Assembly: GCA_012719555.1 (NCBI GenBank)
Contig: JAAYAE010000102.1
Location: forward strand, 1 to 8,669
DNA length: 8,669 nt
Source: Acholeplasmataceae bacterium
GTDB lineage: Bacteria; Bacillota; Negativicutes; Acidaminococcales; Acidaminococcaceae
Direction of reading: 5' to 3'
Part shown: positions 1 through 5,707 of the stretch, in pieces
Position numbering within the stretch: position 1 is the stretch's first letter
Layout of the letters: every line of letters starts with the position of its first letter
Made by a program: the position numbers and the translations under genes
The notes under the pieces: model-generated
Database searches by the model: none
What the model was told of the DNA's origin: nothing
Seen by the model: only the letters and a program-made list of their open reading frames with translations

Positions 1-515
1 ACCTGATAGCCGGCCTTGACGAGTCTCTGGCGGCCTGTTTGAAATGATTTTTCAATAACGATTCCAATGCCAACAACTTCGCTGCCTGCTTGATGTACTA
101 GATTGGCTAATCCCATGGACGCTTCCCCCATTGCCAGGAAATCATCTAGTATTAGCACATTTTCACCGGGAGGCAAAAACTTCTTCAATACTACCACATT
201 GGAGGTTTTCTTTTTGGTAAAGGAAAAAACTTCTGTTTGGTAGGCGTCTTCATTCATTATCACAGATCGTTGTTTGCGACCGAAAACAACAGGAACGTGC
301 ATTAATAAGCCCGTCGTAAGGGCGACAGAGATACCTGAAGCTTCTACGGTAAGGATACGGTCAATTTTTTTCCCCTGAAACCTAAAATAGAATTCTTTGC
401 CTATTTCCATGAGAAGATCAGGATCAATTTGTTGATTAAGAAATGAATCCACTTTAAGAATGGAGTTGTTTAGGACTATTCCCTCAGTATTTATACGTTC
501 TTTTAATAAGAGCAT
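1..515 (-). CDS. xpt: Xanthine phosphoribosyltransferase, 3' end cut by window edge
   Basis: Purine salvage enzyme of the cytoplasm that transfers the phosphoribosyl group of PRPP to xanthine to give XMP. The visible 171 codons begin MLLLKERINTEGIVLNNS and follow the Bacillus Xpt pattern throughout: KVDSFLNQQIDP (residues 21-32), the VEASGI turn (57-62), VPVVFGRK (74-81), and the PRPP-binding loop LILDDFLAMGEAS (121-133). GIGIVIEKSFQTGR follows at 149-162. The family is about 190 residues long, so roughly 20 C-terminal residues lie beyond position 1. The ATG at 515-513 is preceded by AGAGGTG at normal spacing. The gene diverges from the ilv-leu operon. The untranslated leader is too short for the purine riboswitch that controls xpt in Bacillus. 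The PRPP loop carries Met where Bacillus has Asn (as I recall it); I treat this as ordinary variation. Identification is from recognised family motifs. Confidence 0.93.
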   Translation of the reverse strand, partial: MLLLKERINTEGIVLNNSILKVDSFLNQQIDPDLLMEIGKEFYFRFQGKKIDRILTVEASGISVALTTGLLMHVPVVFGRKQRSVIMNEDAYQTEVFSFTKKKTSNVVVLKKFLPPGENVLILDDFLAMGEASMGLANLVHQAGSEVVGIGIVIEKSFQTGRQRLVKAGYQ

Positions 516-543
516 GGAACACCTCTTTTGTTATTTTCTGCTT

Positions 544-552
544 ATTATACCA
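544..552 (-). promoter_or_regulatory. Extended -10 promoter of xpt
   Basis: Read on the minus strand the sequence is TGGTATAAT, a consensus -10 hexamer with the TG dinucleotide one base upstream. No good -35 hexamer lies 16-18 bp further upstream, which fits an extended -10 promoter. Transcription would start about 20 bases before the xpt ATG, leaving a very short leader. Confidence 0.65.
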
Positions 553-667
553 CAATATTACATACAAACTGAGAATGATTTACATAAATTTCTAAAAAGT
601 GTAAAGAATGTAGCGGTTTAACGGGACACAATGCGAGAAAAAAAGAAACTAATATATACAAAAAGCC

Positions 668-696
668 TTGACAATGGGCATAAAAACTGTCATAAT
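668..696 (+). promoter_or_regulatory. Promoter of the ilv-leu operon
   Basis: A consensus -35 TTGACA (668-673) is followed after exactly 17 bp by CATAAT (691-696), one mismatch from consensus. The 30 bases upstream are very A-rich, which could act as an UP element. Transcription would start near 702-704, just ahead of the T-box leader. The pairing of a strong sigma-A type promoter with a leader terminator fits control mainly by attenuation. Confidence 0.85.
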
Positions 697-702
697 GTAA
701 AA

Positions 703-731
703 ATACTACAACTAAATGTAGTTTGTAGTAT
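703..731 (+). repeat. Perfect 9-bp inverted repeat at the operon start point
   Basis: ATACTACAA (703-711) and TTGTAGTAT (723-731) are perfect inverted arms around an 11-base spacer. The hexamer TGTAGT occurs twice on the right (717-722 and 724-729), and either copy can pair with ACTACA at 705-710. The element sits at the predicted transcription start and lies upstream of the T-box Stem I. It may be a repressor operator or a hairpin at the extreme 5' end of the mRNA; the sequence does not decide between them. Confidence 0.6.
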
Positions 732-736
732 ATACA

Positions 737-986
737 TTAGAAACAAAGTAATGATCGGGATAATATCAAGAAAAATTTTTCAGAGAGTCGGTGGTTGGTG
801 TGAACCGATAAAATTACTTGAGAAAACTCACCCGGGAGCTTCAGCTACGAAATAATAGTAGGAGTTGACGTTTAGCACCATGTTACGGTGTCCGAAGCTT
901 TTATTCGGGACAATGAGGTCAAAATAGGGTGGTACCGCGGTTACTAGTCGCCCCTATCTGTGAAGAACAGATAGGGGCGTTTTTTT
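737..986 (+). promoter_or_regulatory. T-box riboswitch, probable leucine specifier
   Basis: This leader RNA senses uncharged tRNA and decides between termination and readthrough. Stem I can be folded by eye. A basal helix AAGT/GCTT (746-749 with 838-841) leads to an asymmetric K-turn region. CGGG/CCCG (756-759 with 831-834) follows, then the specifier loop, TCAAG/CTTGA (766-770 with 817-821) and AATTTT/AAAATT (774-779 with 810-815). The distal bulge AGAGAG (782-787) and apical hairpin TCGGT/ACCGA (788-792 with 804-808) match the conserved T-loop pair. The 3' side of the specifier loop reads GAAAACTCA, so CTC (827-829, Leu) followed by a purine is the best specifier. The T-box sequence AGGGTGGTACCGCG is at 926-939. 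ATAGGG (924-929) can pair with CCCTAT (952-957) as antiterminator, excluding the terminator. The class is certain; the Leu assignment is inferred from the fold and the operon. Confidence 0.95.
949..986 (+). terminator. T-box leader terminator
   Basis: A perfect 12-bp stem, CGCCCCTATCTG (949-960) with CAGATAGGGGCG (968-979), has a 7-base loop and is followed by seven Ts (980-986). Its 5' arm contains the bases used by the antiterminator, so the two structures exclude each other. It ends 16 bases before the ilvN start codon. Confidence 0.95.
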
Positions 987-1002
987 ATGGGAGGTGTATA
1001 GT

Positions 1003-1560
1003 ATGGAGCAGGTTTTATCTATAGTAGTTCGCAATCAGCCTGGGGTATTGATGCGGGTTGCAGGCATGTTTTCCCGTCGTGGTTATAATATAGACAGCCT
1101 CGCTGTAGGCATTACTCAGAACCCGGAATTCTCACGTATGACTGTCACTATGCAGGCCAATGATACAACTGTAGACCAAGTGTGCAAGCAGTTGGCTAAA
1201 TTAGTTGAGGTGGAGGCGGTAAAGATTTTACCGCCAAATAACACGTCTCAACGCAGTATGGCTTTAATTAAAGTGCAGACAAGCGACAAAAGGTTAGAGA
1301 TTTTGCGGGTTGCAGATGTTTTTCGGGCTCATGCTATTGATGTTTCAGGGGAGTCGCTGACATTTTTGATTACAGGCGATATTAGTAAACTCCGTGCCTT
1401 TGAAGAGGTGATGAAACCATATGGTATCATGGAAATGGTACAGACAGGGGCTGTTGCTTTAGAAAGAGGTGAGGAAACTCTCACTGTGACTAAGTCCCGT
1501 TATAAATGGCCTGAACGTGTAACAGGCAAAAATAATTCTGATCAGTGTAAACTTATTTAA
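1003..1560 (+). CDS. ilvN: Acetolactate synthase small (regulatory) subunit
   Basis: Regulatory subunit of acetohydroxyacid synthase. In this family it activates the catalytic subunit and gives feedback inhibition by valine. The 185-residue product starts with an ACT domain (about residues 4-75): N11, G14 and N29 in NQPGVLMRVAGMF and SRRGYNIDSLAVG are at the positions that in E. coli IlvH are needed for valine binding, so feedback sensitivity is expected. A C-terminal domain follows (about 83-158, MALIKVQ...GAVALERG). The tail (RYKWPERVTG onward) makes it a little longer than the usual 160-175 residues. ATG 1003 is chosen because GGGAGG (989-994) stands 8 bases upstream; an in-frame GTG at 994 overlaps that site. 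It is the first gene after the T-box. Its catalytic partner ilvB is the last gene of the operon, about 4.1 kb away, whereas the two are usually adjacent. ilvH is an equally used symbol. Confidence 0.95.
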   Translation: MEQVLSIVVRNQPGVLMRVAGMFSRRGYNIDSLAVGITQNPEFSRMTVTMQANDTTVDQVCKQLAKLVEVEAVKILPPNNTSQRSMALIKVQTSDKRLEILRVADVFRAHAIDVSGESLTFLITGDISKLRAFEEVMKPYGIMEMVQTGAVALERGEETLTVTKSRYKWPERVTGKNNSDQCKLI

Positions 1561-1568
1561 GATGTTTC

Positions 1569-1587
1569 ATCTAAACTGGTTTTAGAT
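1569..1587 (+). repeat. Hairpin in the ilvN-ilvC spacer
   Basis: ATCTAAA (1569-1575) and TTTAGAT (1581-1587) form a perfect 7-bp stem with a 5-base loop. No T tract follows, so it is not an intrinsic terminator. It lies 26 bases upstream of the ilvC ribosome binding site AGGAG (1614-1618). It could protect the 5' end of a processed ilvC message; this role is inferred from position only. Confidence 0.5.
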
Positions 1588-1627
1588 AAATATAAACAAT
1601 CGAGGGAACAAAAAGGAGAGAATAAAA

Positions 1628-2632
1628 ATGGTAAAAATGTATTATGACAAAGATGCTAATTTTGATTTATTAAAAGGTAAAACAGTTGCGATTATTGGTT
1701 ACGGTTCTCAAGGACATGCGCATGCTTTGAATTTAAAGGATAGCGGGGCTAATGTCGTTGTTGGTTTATATGAAGGCAGTAAATCAAAAGCTAAAGCAGA
1801 AGGTGCCGGTCTTACTGTTATGAATGTTGCTGAGGCTGCTAAAGCCGCAGATATTGTTATGATGCTTATTCCTGATGAAAAACAGTCTGCTACTTATAAA
1901 CAAGATGTTGCAAAAAATTTGAAGTCAGGAGCAGCTCTTGCTTTTGCTCATGGGTTTAACATTCATTTTGGACAAATTGTTCCTCCTGCGGATGTAGACG
2001 TATTTATGGTTGCCCCAAAAGGTCCGGGACATTTGGTACGTCGTGTATATACAGAAGGCGCCGGAGTTCCTATGCTTATCGCTGTGCATCAAGATGCCAC
2101 AGGTAAGGCACATGATCTTGCACTTGCCTATGCTAAGGGCATTGGTGGCACTCGCGCAGGTGTTTTGGAAACTACCTTCCGTGATGAAACAGAAACAGAT
2201 CTTTTTGGTGAGCAAGCAGTATTGTGTGGTGGCGTAACAGCTCTTATCACAGCAGGATTTGAAACTCTTTGTGAAGCTGGATATGCACCGGAAAACGCTT
2301 ACTTTGAATGTATGCATGAAATGAAATTGATTGTTGATTTGATGTATGAAGGCGGTATGGCTAAAATGCGTCATTCTGTCAGTGATACTGCCGAATATGG
2401 TGATTATGTAACAGGCAGCCGTATTGTTACTGCTGAAACTAAAAAAGCAATGAAACAAGTTTTAACCGAGATTCAAGATGGTACTTTTGCTAAAAATTGG
2501 TTGTTAGAAAACCAAGCAAATCGTCCTGCTTTCAATGCTATGCGCAGACGCGGTGCTGAACATCCAATTGAAAAAGTTGGCGCACAACTTCGTGCCATGA
2601 TGCCGTTTCTTAAACCAGCTCCTAAAAAATAA
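1628..2632 (+). CDS. ilvC: Ketol-acid reductoisomerase, class I
   Basis: Converts 2-acetolactate to 2,3-dihydroxyisovalerate (and the isoleucine homologue) by Mg-dependent isomerisation and NAD(P)H reduction, the second common step of branched-chain amino acid synthesis. The 334-residue length is typical of the short class I enzyme. The N-terminal Rossmann domain shows GYGSQGHAHALNL (24-36). The knotted helical domain carries the metal and substrate residues D191 and E195 (DETETDLFGEQ, 186-196), E227 and E231 (ECMHEMKL), and S252 (SVSDTAEYG), with H108 and K131 also present. The coenzyme loop reads GLYEGSKS (46-53). Its two serines suggest it uses NADPH, although Tyr48 stands where many family members have Arg. 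ATG 1628 has AGGAG nine bases upstream; a second in-frame ATG at 1637 is a weaker choice. The gene is separated from both neighbours by spacers with hairpins. Confidence 0.97.
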   Translation: MVKMYYDKDANFDLLKGKTVAIIGYGSQGHAHALNLKDSGANVVVGLYEGSKSKAKAEGAGLTVMNVAEAAKAADIVMMLIPDEKQSATYKQDVAKNLKSGAALAFAHGFNIHFGQIVPPADVDVFMVAPKGPGHLVRRVYTEGAGVPMLIAVHQDATGKAHDLALAYAKGIGGTRAGVLETTFRDETETDLFGEQAVLCGGVTALITAGFETLCEAGYAPENAYFECMHEMKLIVDLMYEGGMAKMRHSVSDTAEYGDYVTGSRIVTAETKKAMKQVLTEIQDGTFAKNWLLENQANRPAFNAMRRRGAEHPIEKVGAQLRAMMPFLKPAPKK

Positions 2633-2664
2633 TGTGTAAGTTTAAATAAAATTTCACTAGCGGT

Positions 2665-2733
2665 GTTACGACTTGTACTTTTGTGGTCGTATATGAGAAA
2701 TATAGCATATACGTGCAAAATACTTGTCGTAAC
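2665..2733 (+). repeat. Long imperfect hairpin downstream of ilvC
   Basis: Outer arms GTTACGAC (2665-2672) and GTCGTAAC (2726-2733) are perfect inverts. Inside them a short internal loop leads to GTA-C-TTTT pairing with AAAATAC, and a second perfect 8-bp stem is formed by CGTATATG (2688-2695) and CATATACG (2706-2713). The whole 69-base element folds into one long rod. No T run follows, so it is not a simple terminator. I see no convincing promoter in the spacer. A role as a processing or 3'-protecting structure for ilvC mRNA is possible, and partial transcription attenuation is another. Confidence 0.6.
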
Positions 2734-2762
2734 TAACTAATGAAAAGTACAGAAATTCATTG

Positions 2763-2811
2763 TTTTATCTAGCTGTAGCAAACCACTTTTTATCTAGGCT
2801 AGATTTTGCTA
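2763..2811 (+). repeat. Direct and inverted repeats in the ilvC-leuC spacer
   Basis: TTTTATCTAG occurs twice (2763-2772 and 2788-2797). The second copy forms the odd palindrome ATCTAG-G-CTAGAT (2792-2804). TAGCAAA (2776-2782) is an exact invert of TTTGCTA (2805-2811). CTAGAT (2799-2804) can pair with the first ATCTAG (2767-2772). That pairing crosses TAGCAAA/TTTGCTA, so the RNA has alternative folds or a pseudoknot. The function is unknown. Confidence 0.5.
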
Positions 2812-2818
2812 TTTCTAC

Positions 2819-2848
2819 TTTCTCTTACTGAGAGAAACAAAGAGGAGG
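2819..2848 (+). promoter_or_regulatory. Hairpin touching the leuC ribosome binding site
   Basis: TTTCTCT (2819-2825) and AGAGAAA (2831-2837) form a perfect 7-bp hairpin ending four bases before AGAGGAGG (2841-2848), the leuC ribosome binding site. The same left arm, TTTCTCTT (2819-2826), can instead pair with AAGAGGAG (2840-2847) with two G-U pairs, which would cover the ribosome binding site. The two folds exclude each other. Whether this is a real translational switch is an inference. Confidence 0.4.
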
Positions 2849-2856
2849 AATATATT

Positions 2857-4122
2857 ATGGGCATGACTATGACTCAAAAAATTTTAGCAAAACATTCCGG
2901 CCGTGATTGCGTATCTGTTGGAGACTTACTTATTTCCCAAGTAGATTTAATCTTAGCTAATGACATTACAGGACCACCGGCTATTGACGAGTTTAATAAA
3001 ATAGGTAAACCGGTTTTTGATAAGAACAAGATTGCACTTGTGCCAGATCATTTTTCTCCCTGCAAAGATATCAAGTCTGCGGAAATGTGCAAACATTTGC
3101 GTGACTTTGCAAGACAACATGAAATTAAGAACTATTTTGAAGTTGGTCGTATGGGCATTGAACATGCGCTGCTTCCTGATGCCGGACTTATTGCTCCAGG
3201 TGAAATAATCATCGGAGCTGATTCTCATACATGTACATATGGTGCATTAAATGCTATGGCTACAGGTGTAGGACAAACTGATGTAGGAGCAGCTATGGCA
3301 AGCGGTACTACTTGGTTTAAAGTGCCTAAGGCCATCAAGGTTGTGCTAACAGGCAAGAAACCAAGATTTGTGCAAGGCAAAGATATTATTTTAACAATTA
3401 TCGGTAAAATAGGTGTTGATGGAGCCCGCTATCAGTCACTGGAATTTTGTGGCGAGGGAATTTCCGAACTCACCATGGCAGACCGTTTTACTATTTGCAA
3501 CATGGCTATTGAAGCCGGTGGTAAAAATGGAATTTTCCCAGTGGACGAAAAGACAATTGCCTTCTTGCAAGAACGGGGCGTGACTCGTTCCTGGCAGGCG
3601 GTAGAGCCTGATGCAGATGCGGAATACGACAGCGTATTAAACATCGTTTTAGATGAGTTGGTTCCTGTGGTAGCTTATCCTCATTTACCGGAAAACACTC
3701 ATCCGGCAGCGGAATCTAATAATATAATTATTGATCAATCGGTTATTGGTTCATGTACTAATGGCCGTTTGGAAGATTTGGCCCAAGCTGCAGAAGTTCT
3801 AAAAGGCCATAAAGTTCATCCGCATGTACGTTGTATTATTATTCCGGCAACTCAAGAAATTTATAAAAAAGCTATGGCCTTGGGATATATTGATATCTTT
3901 ATTGATGCCGGAGCGGCTGTAAGTACACCGACCTGCGGACCTTGTTTGGGTGGTTACATGGGTATTTTAGCCCATGGAGAACGCGCAATATCCACTACTA
4001 ACCGCAATTTCCGTGGCCGCATGGGACATGTTGACAGCGAAGTTTATTTGGCCAGTCCATATACTGCTGCAGCTAGTGCTGTTATGGGTCATATTGCAGA
4101 TCCTGGGGAGGTGCTGAAATGA
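2857..4122 (+). CDS. leuC: 3-isopropylmalate dehydratase large subunit
   Basis: With LeuD, isomerises 2-isopropylmalate to 3-isopropylmalate in leucine synthesis; it is an aconitase-type enzyme with a 4Fe-4S cluster. The cluster cysteines are C300 (GSCTNGR) and C360 and C363 (CGPCLGG). ADSHTCTYGAL is also characteristic, and the FRGRMGHVDSEVYLASP segment near the C-terminus is typical of the family. At 421 residues it belongs to the short bacterial and archaeal LeuC type, not the roughly 466-residue enterobacterial type. ATG 2857 is chosen for AGAGGAGG eight bases upstream; the frame stays open back to a TTG at 2806, but that start has no ribosome binding site. It follows a structured spacer after ilvC and overlaps leuD by four bases (ATGA), indicating translational coupling of the two subunits. 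Confidence 0.96.
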   Translation: MGMTMTQKILAKHSGRDCVSVGDLLISQVDLILANDITGPPAIDEFNKIGKPVFDKNKIALVPDHFSPCKDIKSAEMCKHLRDFARQHEIKNYFEVGRMGIEHALLPDAGLIAPGEIIIGADSHTCTYGALNAMATGVGQTDVGAAMASGTTWFKVPKAIKVVLTGKKPRFVQGKDIILTIIGKIGVDGARYQSLEFCGEGISELTMADRFTICNMAIEAGGKNGIFPVDEKTIAFLQERGVTRSWQAVEPDADAEYDSVLNIVLDELVPVVAYPHLPENTHPAAESNNIIIDQSVIGSCTNGRLEDLAQAAEVLKGHKVHPHVRCIIIPATQEIYKKAMALGYIDIFIDAGAAVSTPTCGPCLGGYMGILAHGERAISTTNRNFRGRMGHVDSEVYLASPYTAAASAVMGHIADPGEVLK

Positions 4123-4598
4123 GTAAAGTGTGGCGCTATGGCGATCATGTAGATACAGATGTTATTATTCCTGCCCGCTATTTGAATATTGCTGATTTCA
4201 AAGAACTATCTGAACATGCTATGGAAGATATTGATACCAGCTTTGCTGCTAACGTTCAACCCGGAGATATCATGGTAGCCGGTAGAAATTTTGGTTGTGG
4301 CTCTTCACGTGAACATGCACCGATAGTTTTGCAGCAAAAGGGCATAAAGTGTATTATTGCAGATAGTTTTGCCCGCATTTTTTATCGCAATGCTATAAAT
4401 ATTGGTTTACCTGCACTGGAAATTGGTATGGAGGTCGAGAAAATAGAAGCAGGCGATGAATTGACTGTAGATTTGGCAAAAGGTGAAATCAATATTGTCA
4501 ATAAAGGCATAACCATTCACACGAATCCTTTGCCTGAATTTGTACAAAAAATCGCTGATGCCGGCGGTCTTATTAATTTTGTTAAAGGGGCACAATAA
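4119..4598 (+). CDS. leuD: 3-isopropylmalate dehydratase small subunit
   Basis: Small subunit of isopropylmalate isomerase, forming the swivelling domain that closes over the LeuC cluster. The 159-residue product matches the short LeuD type that partners the 420-residue LeuC. Visible hallmarks are the start KVWRYGDHVDTDVIIPARYL, where DTD and IPARYL are conserved, the substrate-binding segment GRNFGCGSSREHAP, and IIADSFARIFYRNAINIGLP. The ATG overlaps the leuC stop by ATGA, and GGGGAGG just inside the end of leuC serves as ribosome binding site. The stop codon directly abuts the leuB start, so leuC, leuD and leuB form a tightly coupled block. Confidence 0.96.
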   Translation: MSKVWRYGDHVDTDVIIPARYLNIADFKELSEHAMEDIDTSFAANVQPGDIMVAGRNFGCGSSREHAPIVLQQKGIKCIIADSFARIFYRNAINIGLPALEIGMEVEKIEAGDELTVDLAKGEINIVNKGITIHTNPLPEFVQKIADAGGLINFVKGAQ

Positions 4599-5669
4599 AT
4601 GAGAATTACACTATTACCGGGTGACGGTATTGGAGTTGAAATAGTAGCTGCGGCGGTAGAGGTCATGGATGCTGTAGCGAAGAAATTCAATCTTGCATTA
4701 GAATATGATAAACAGCTAATCGGCGGTTGTGCCTATGATGCTACGGGAACACCGTTGCCTGAGGCAACTGTAACTTCTGCTAAGGCATCTGACGCCGTCC
4801 TTTTAGGCGCTGTAGGCGGTCCTAAGTGGGATAATGTAGAGCCTGACAAAAGGCCGGAAAAAGCGCTGCTTGGAATTCGTAAAGCCTTGGGTTTATATTG
4901 TAATTTACGGCCAATGAAGGTATCAAAATATGTGGCACATTTATCTCCGTTAAAAATAGAAAGAGCAGCTGGCGCTGATTTGTTGATTGTGCGTGAACTG
5001 ACAGGCGGTATTTATTTTGGGGAGCATAATGAAGCCGCTATGGTTAATGGTGTGGAAACTGCTTCTGATGTAGAACTTTATACACGTCCGGAGGTAGAAC
5101 GTATTGCTCGTAAGGCCTTTGAGGCAGCAAAAAAACGCAAAGGTAAAGTTACCTCTGTAGATAAGGCTAACGTTTTGGGATCTTCGCGTATGTGGCGTAA
5201 AATTGTGACACAAATGCAAAAAGAGGAATTTTCTGATGTAGAATTAAATCATTTTTATGTCGATAATTGCGCTATGCAGTTGGTACTAAATCCAGCACAG
5301 TTTGACGTTATTTTAACCAATAATATTTTTGGCGATATTTTATCCGACGAAGCCTCTGTTATTGCCGGGTCTATTGGCCTTTTACCGTCTGCCAGCTTAG
5401 GTGATGGGACAGGTATGTATGAACCTATTCATGGTAGTGCTCCGGATATTGCCGGTCTTGGTATTGCTAACCCTCTGGGGACTATCCTGTCTGCTGCTAT
5501 GATGTTCAGGTATTCTTTGAATAATGACGCAGCGGCTCAGGCTATAGAAGACGCAGTTGATAAAGTTATGGAAAAAGGCTATCGTACTCCGGATTTAGCG
5601 GCAGAGGGTTTACAAAAAGTCTCTACGTGTGAAATGGGACATTTGGTAGCAGCAGAAATATTGCAATAA
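4599..5669 (+). CDS. leuB: 3-isopropylmalate dehydrogenase
   Basis: Oxidises and decarboxylates 3-isopropylmalate with NAD to 2-ketoisocaproate, the leucine precursor. The 356-residue length is normal. It shows ITLLPGDGIGVEIV at the N-terminus, LLGAVGGPKWD, NLRPMK, the loop VRELTGGIYFGE with R132 and Y139, K189 in SVDKANVLGSSRMW, and the metal ligands D222 (VDNCAMQ), D246 and D250 (FGDILSDEAS). The NAD-specific region GSAPDIAGLGIANPLGTI follows. All expected catalytic residues are present. The ATG begins immediately after the leuD stop, and AAAGGGG near the end of leuD supplies the ribosome binding site. Tartrate or isocitrate dehydrogenase relatives are less likely, given the leu context. 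Confidence 0.97.
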   Translation: MRITLLPGDGIGVEIVAAAVEVMDAVAKKFNLALEYDKQLIGGCAYDATGTPLPEATVTSAKASDAVLLGAVGGPKWDNVEPDKRPEKALLGIRKALGLYCNLRPMKVSKYVAHLSPLKIERAAGADLLIVRELTGGIYFGEHNEAAMVNGVETASDVELYTRPEVERIARKAFEAAKKRKGKVTSVDKANVLGSSRMWRKIVTQMQKEEFSDVELNHFYVDNCAMQLVLNPAQFDVILTNNIFGDILSDEASVIAGSIGLLPSASLGDGTGMYEPIHGSAPDIAGLGIANPLGTILSAAMMFRYSLNNDAAAQAIEDAVDKVMEKGYRTPDLAAEGLQKVSTCEMGHLVAAEILQ

Positions 5670-5707
5670 AATCGGTTGTAAGCAAAAAAATCATGGAGGT
5701 GAAAACT

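Noticed and set aside
631..855. A 74-codon open frame in the ilv leader
   Set aside because: It starts upstream of the promoter, runs through T-box Stem I, and has no ribosome binding site or protein-like composition.
994..1002. Upstream GTG start for ilvN
   Set aside because: It lies within the GGGAGG ribosome binding site region; the ATG at 1003 has proper spacing and gives the normal family N-terminus.
1763..1786. Tyr instead of Arg in the IlvC coenzyme loop (GLYEGSKS), as a sign of changed NADPH/NADH use
   Set aside because: As I recall, the same loop occurs in other Firmicute enzymes and the phosphate-binding serines are kept, so it is not a strong sign of novelty.
1925..2458. A 177-codon open frame opposite ilvC
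   Set aside because: It is antisense to a highly conserved gene, rich in Cys, Ser and Phe, with no promoter or start signal; it is a shadow frame.
2665..2733. The long hairpin as an ilvC terminator
   Set aside because: No T tract follows the stem, and the downstream leu genes have no visible promoter of their own.
2806..2856. Upstream TTG start for leuC adding 17 residues
   Set aside because: No ribosome binding site, the extra residues are not family-like and contain the real ribosome binding site and hairpin.
5693..5707. Upstream ATG for ilvB
   Set aside because: The ATG is part of the ATGGAGGTG ribosome binding site of the next in-frame ATG at 5708, which starts the conserved protein.
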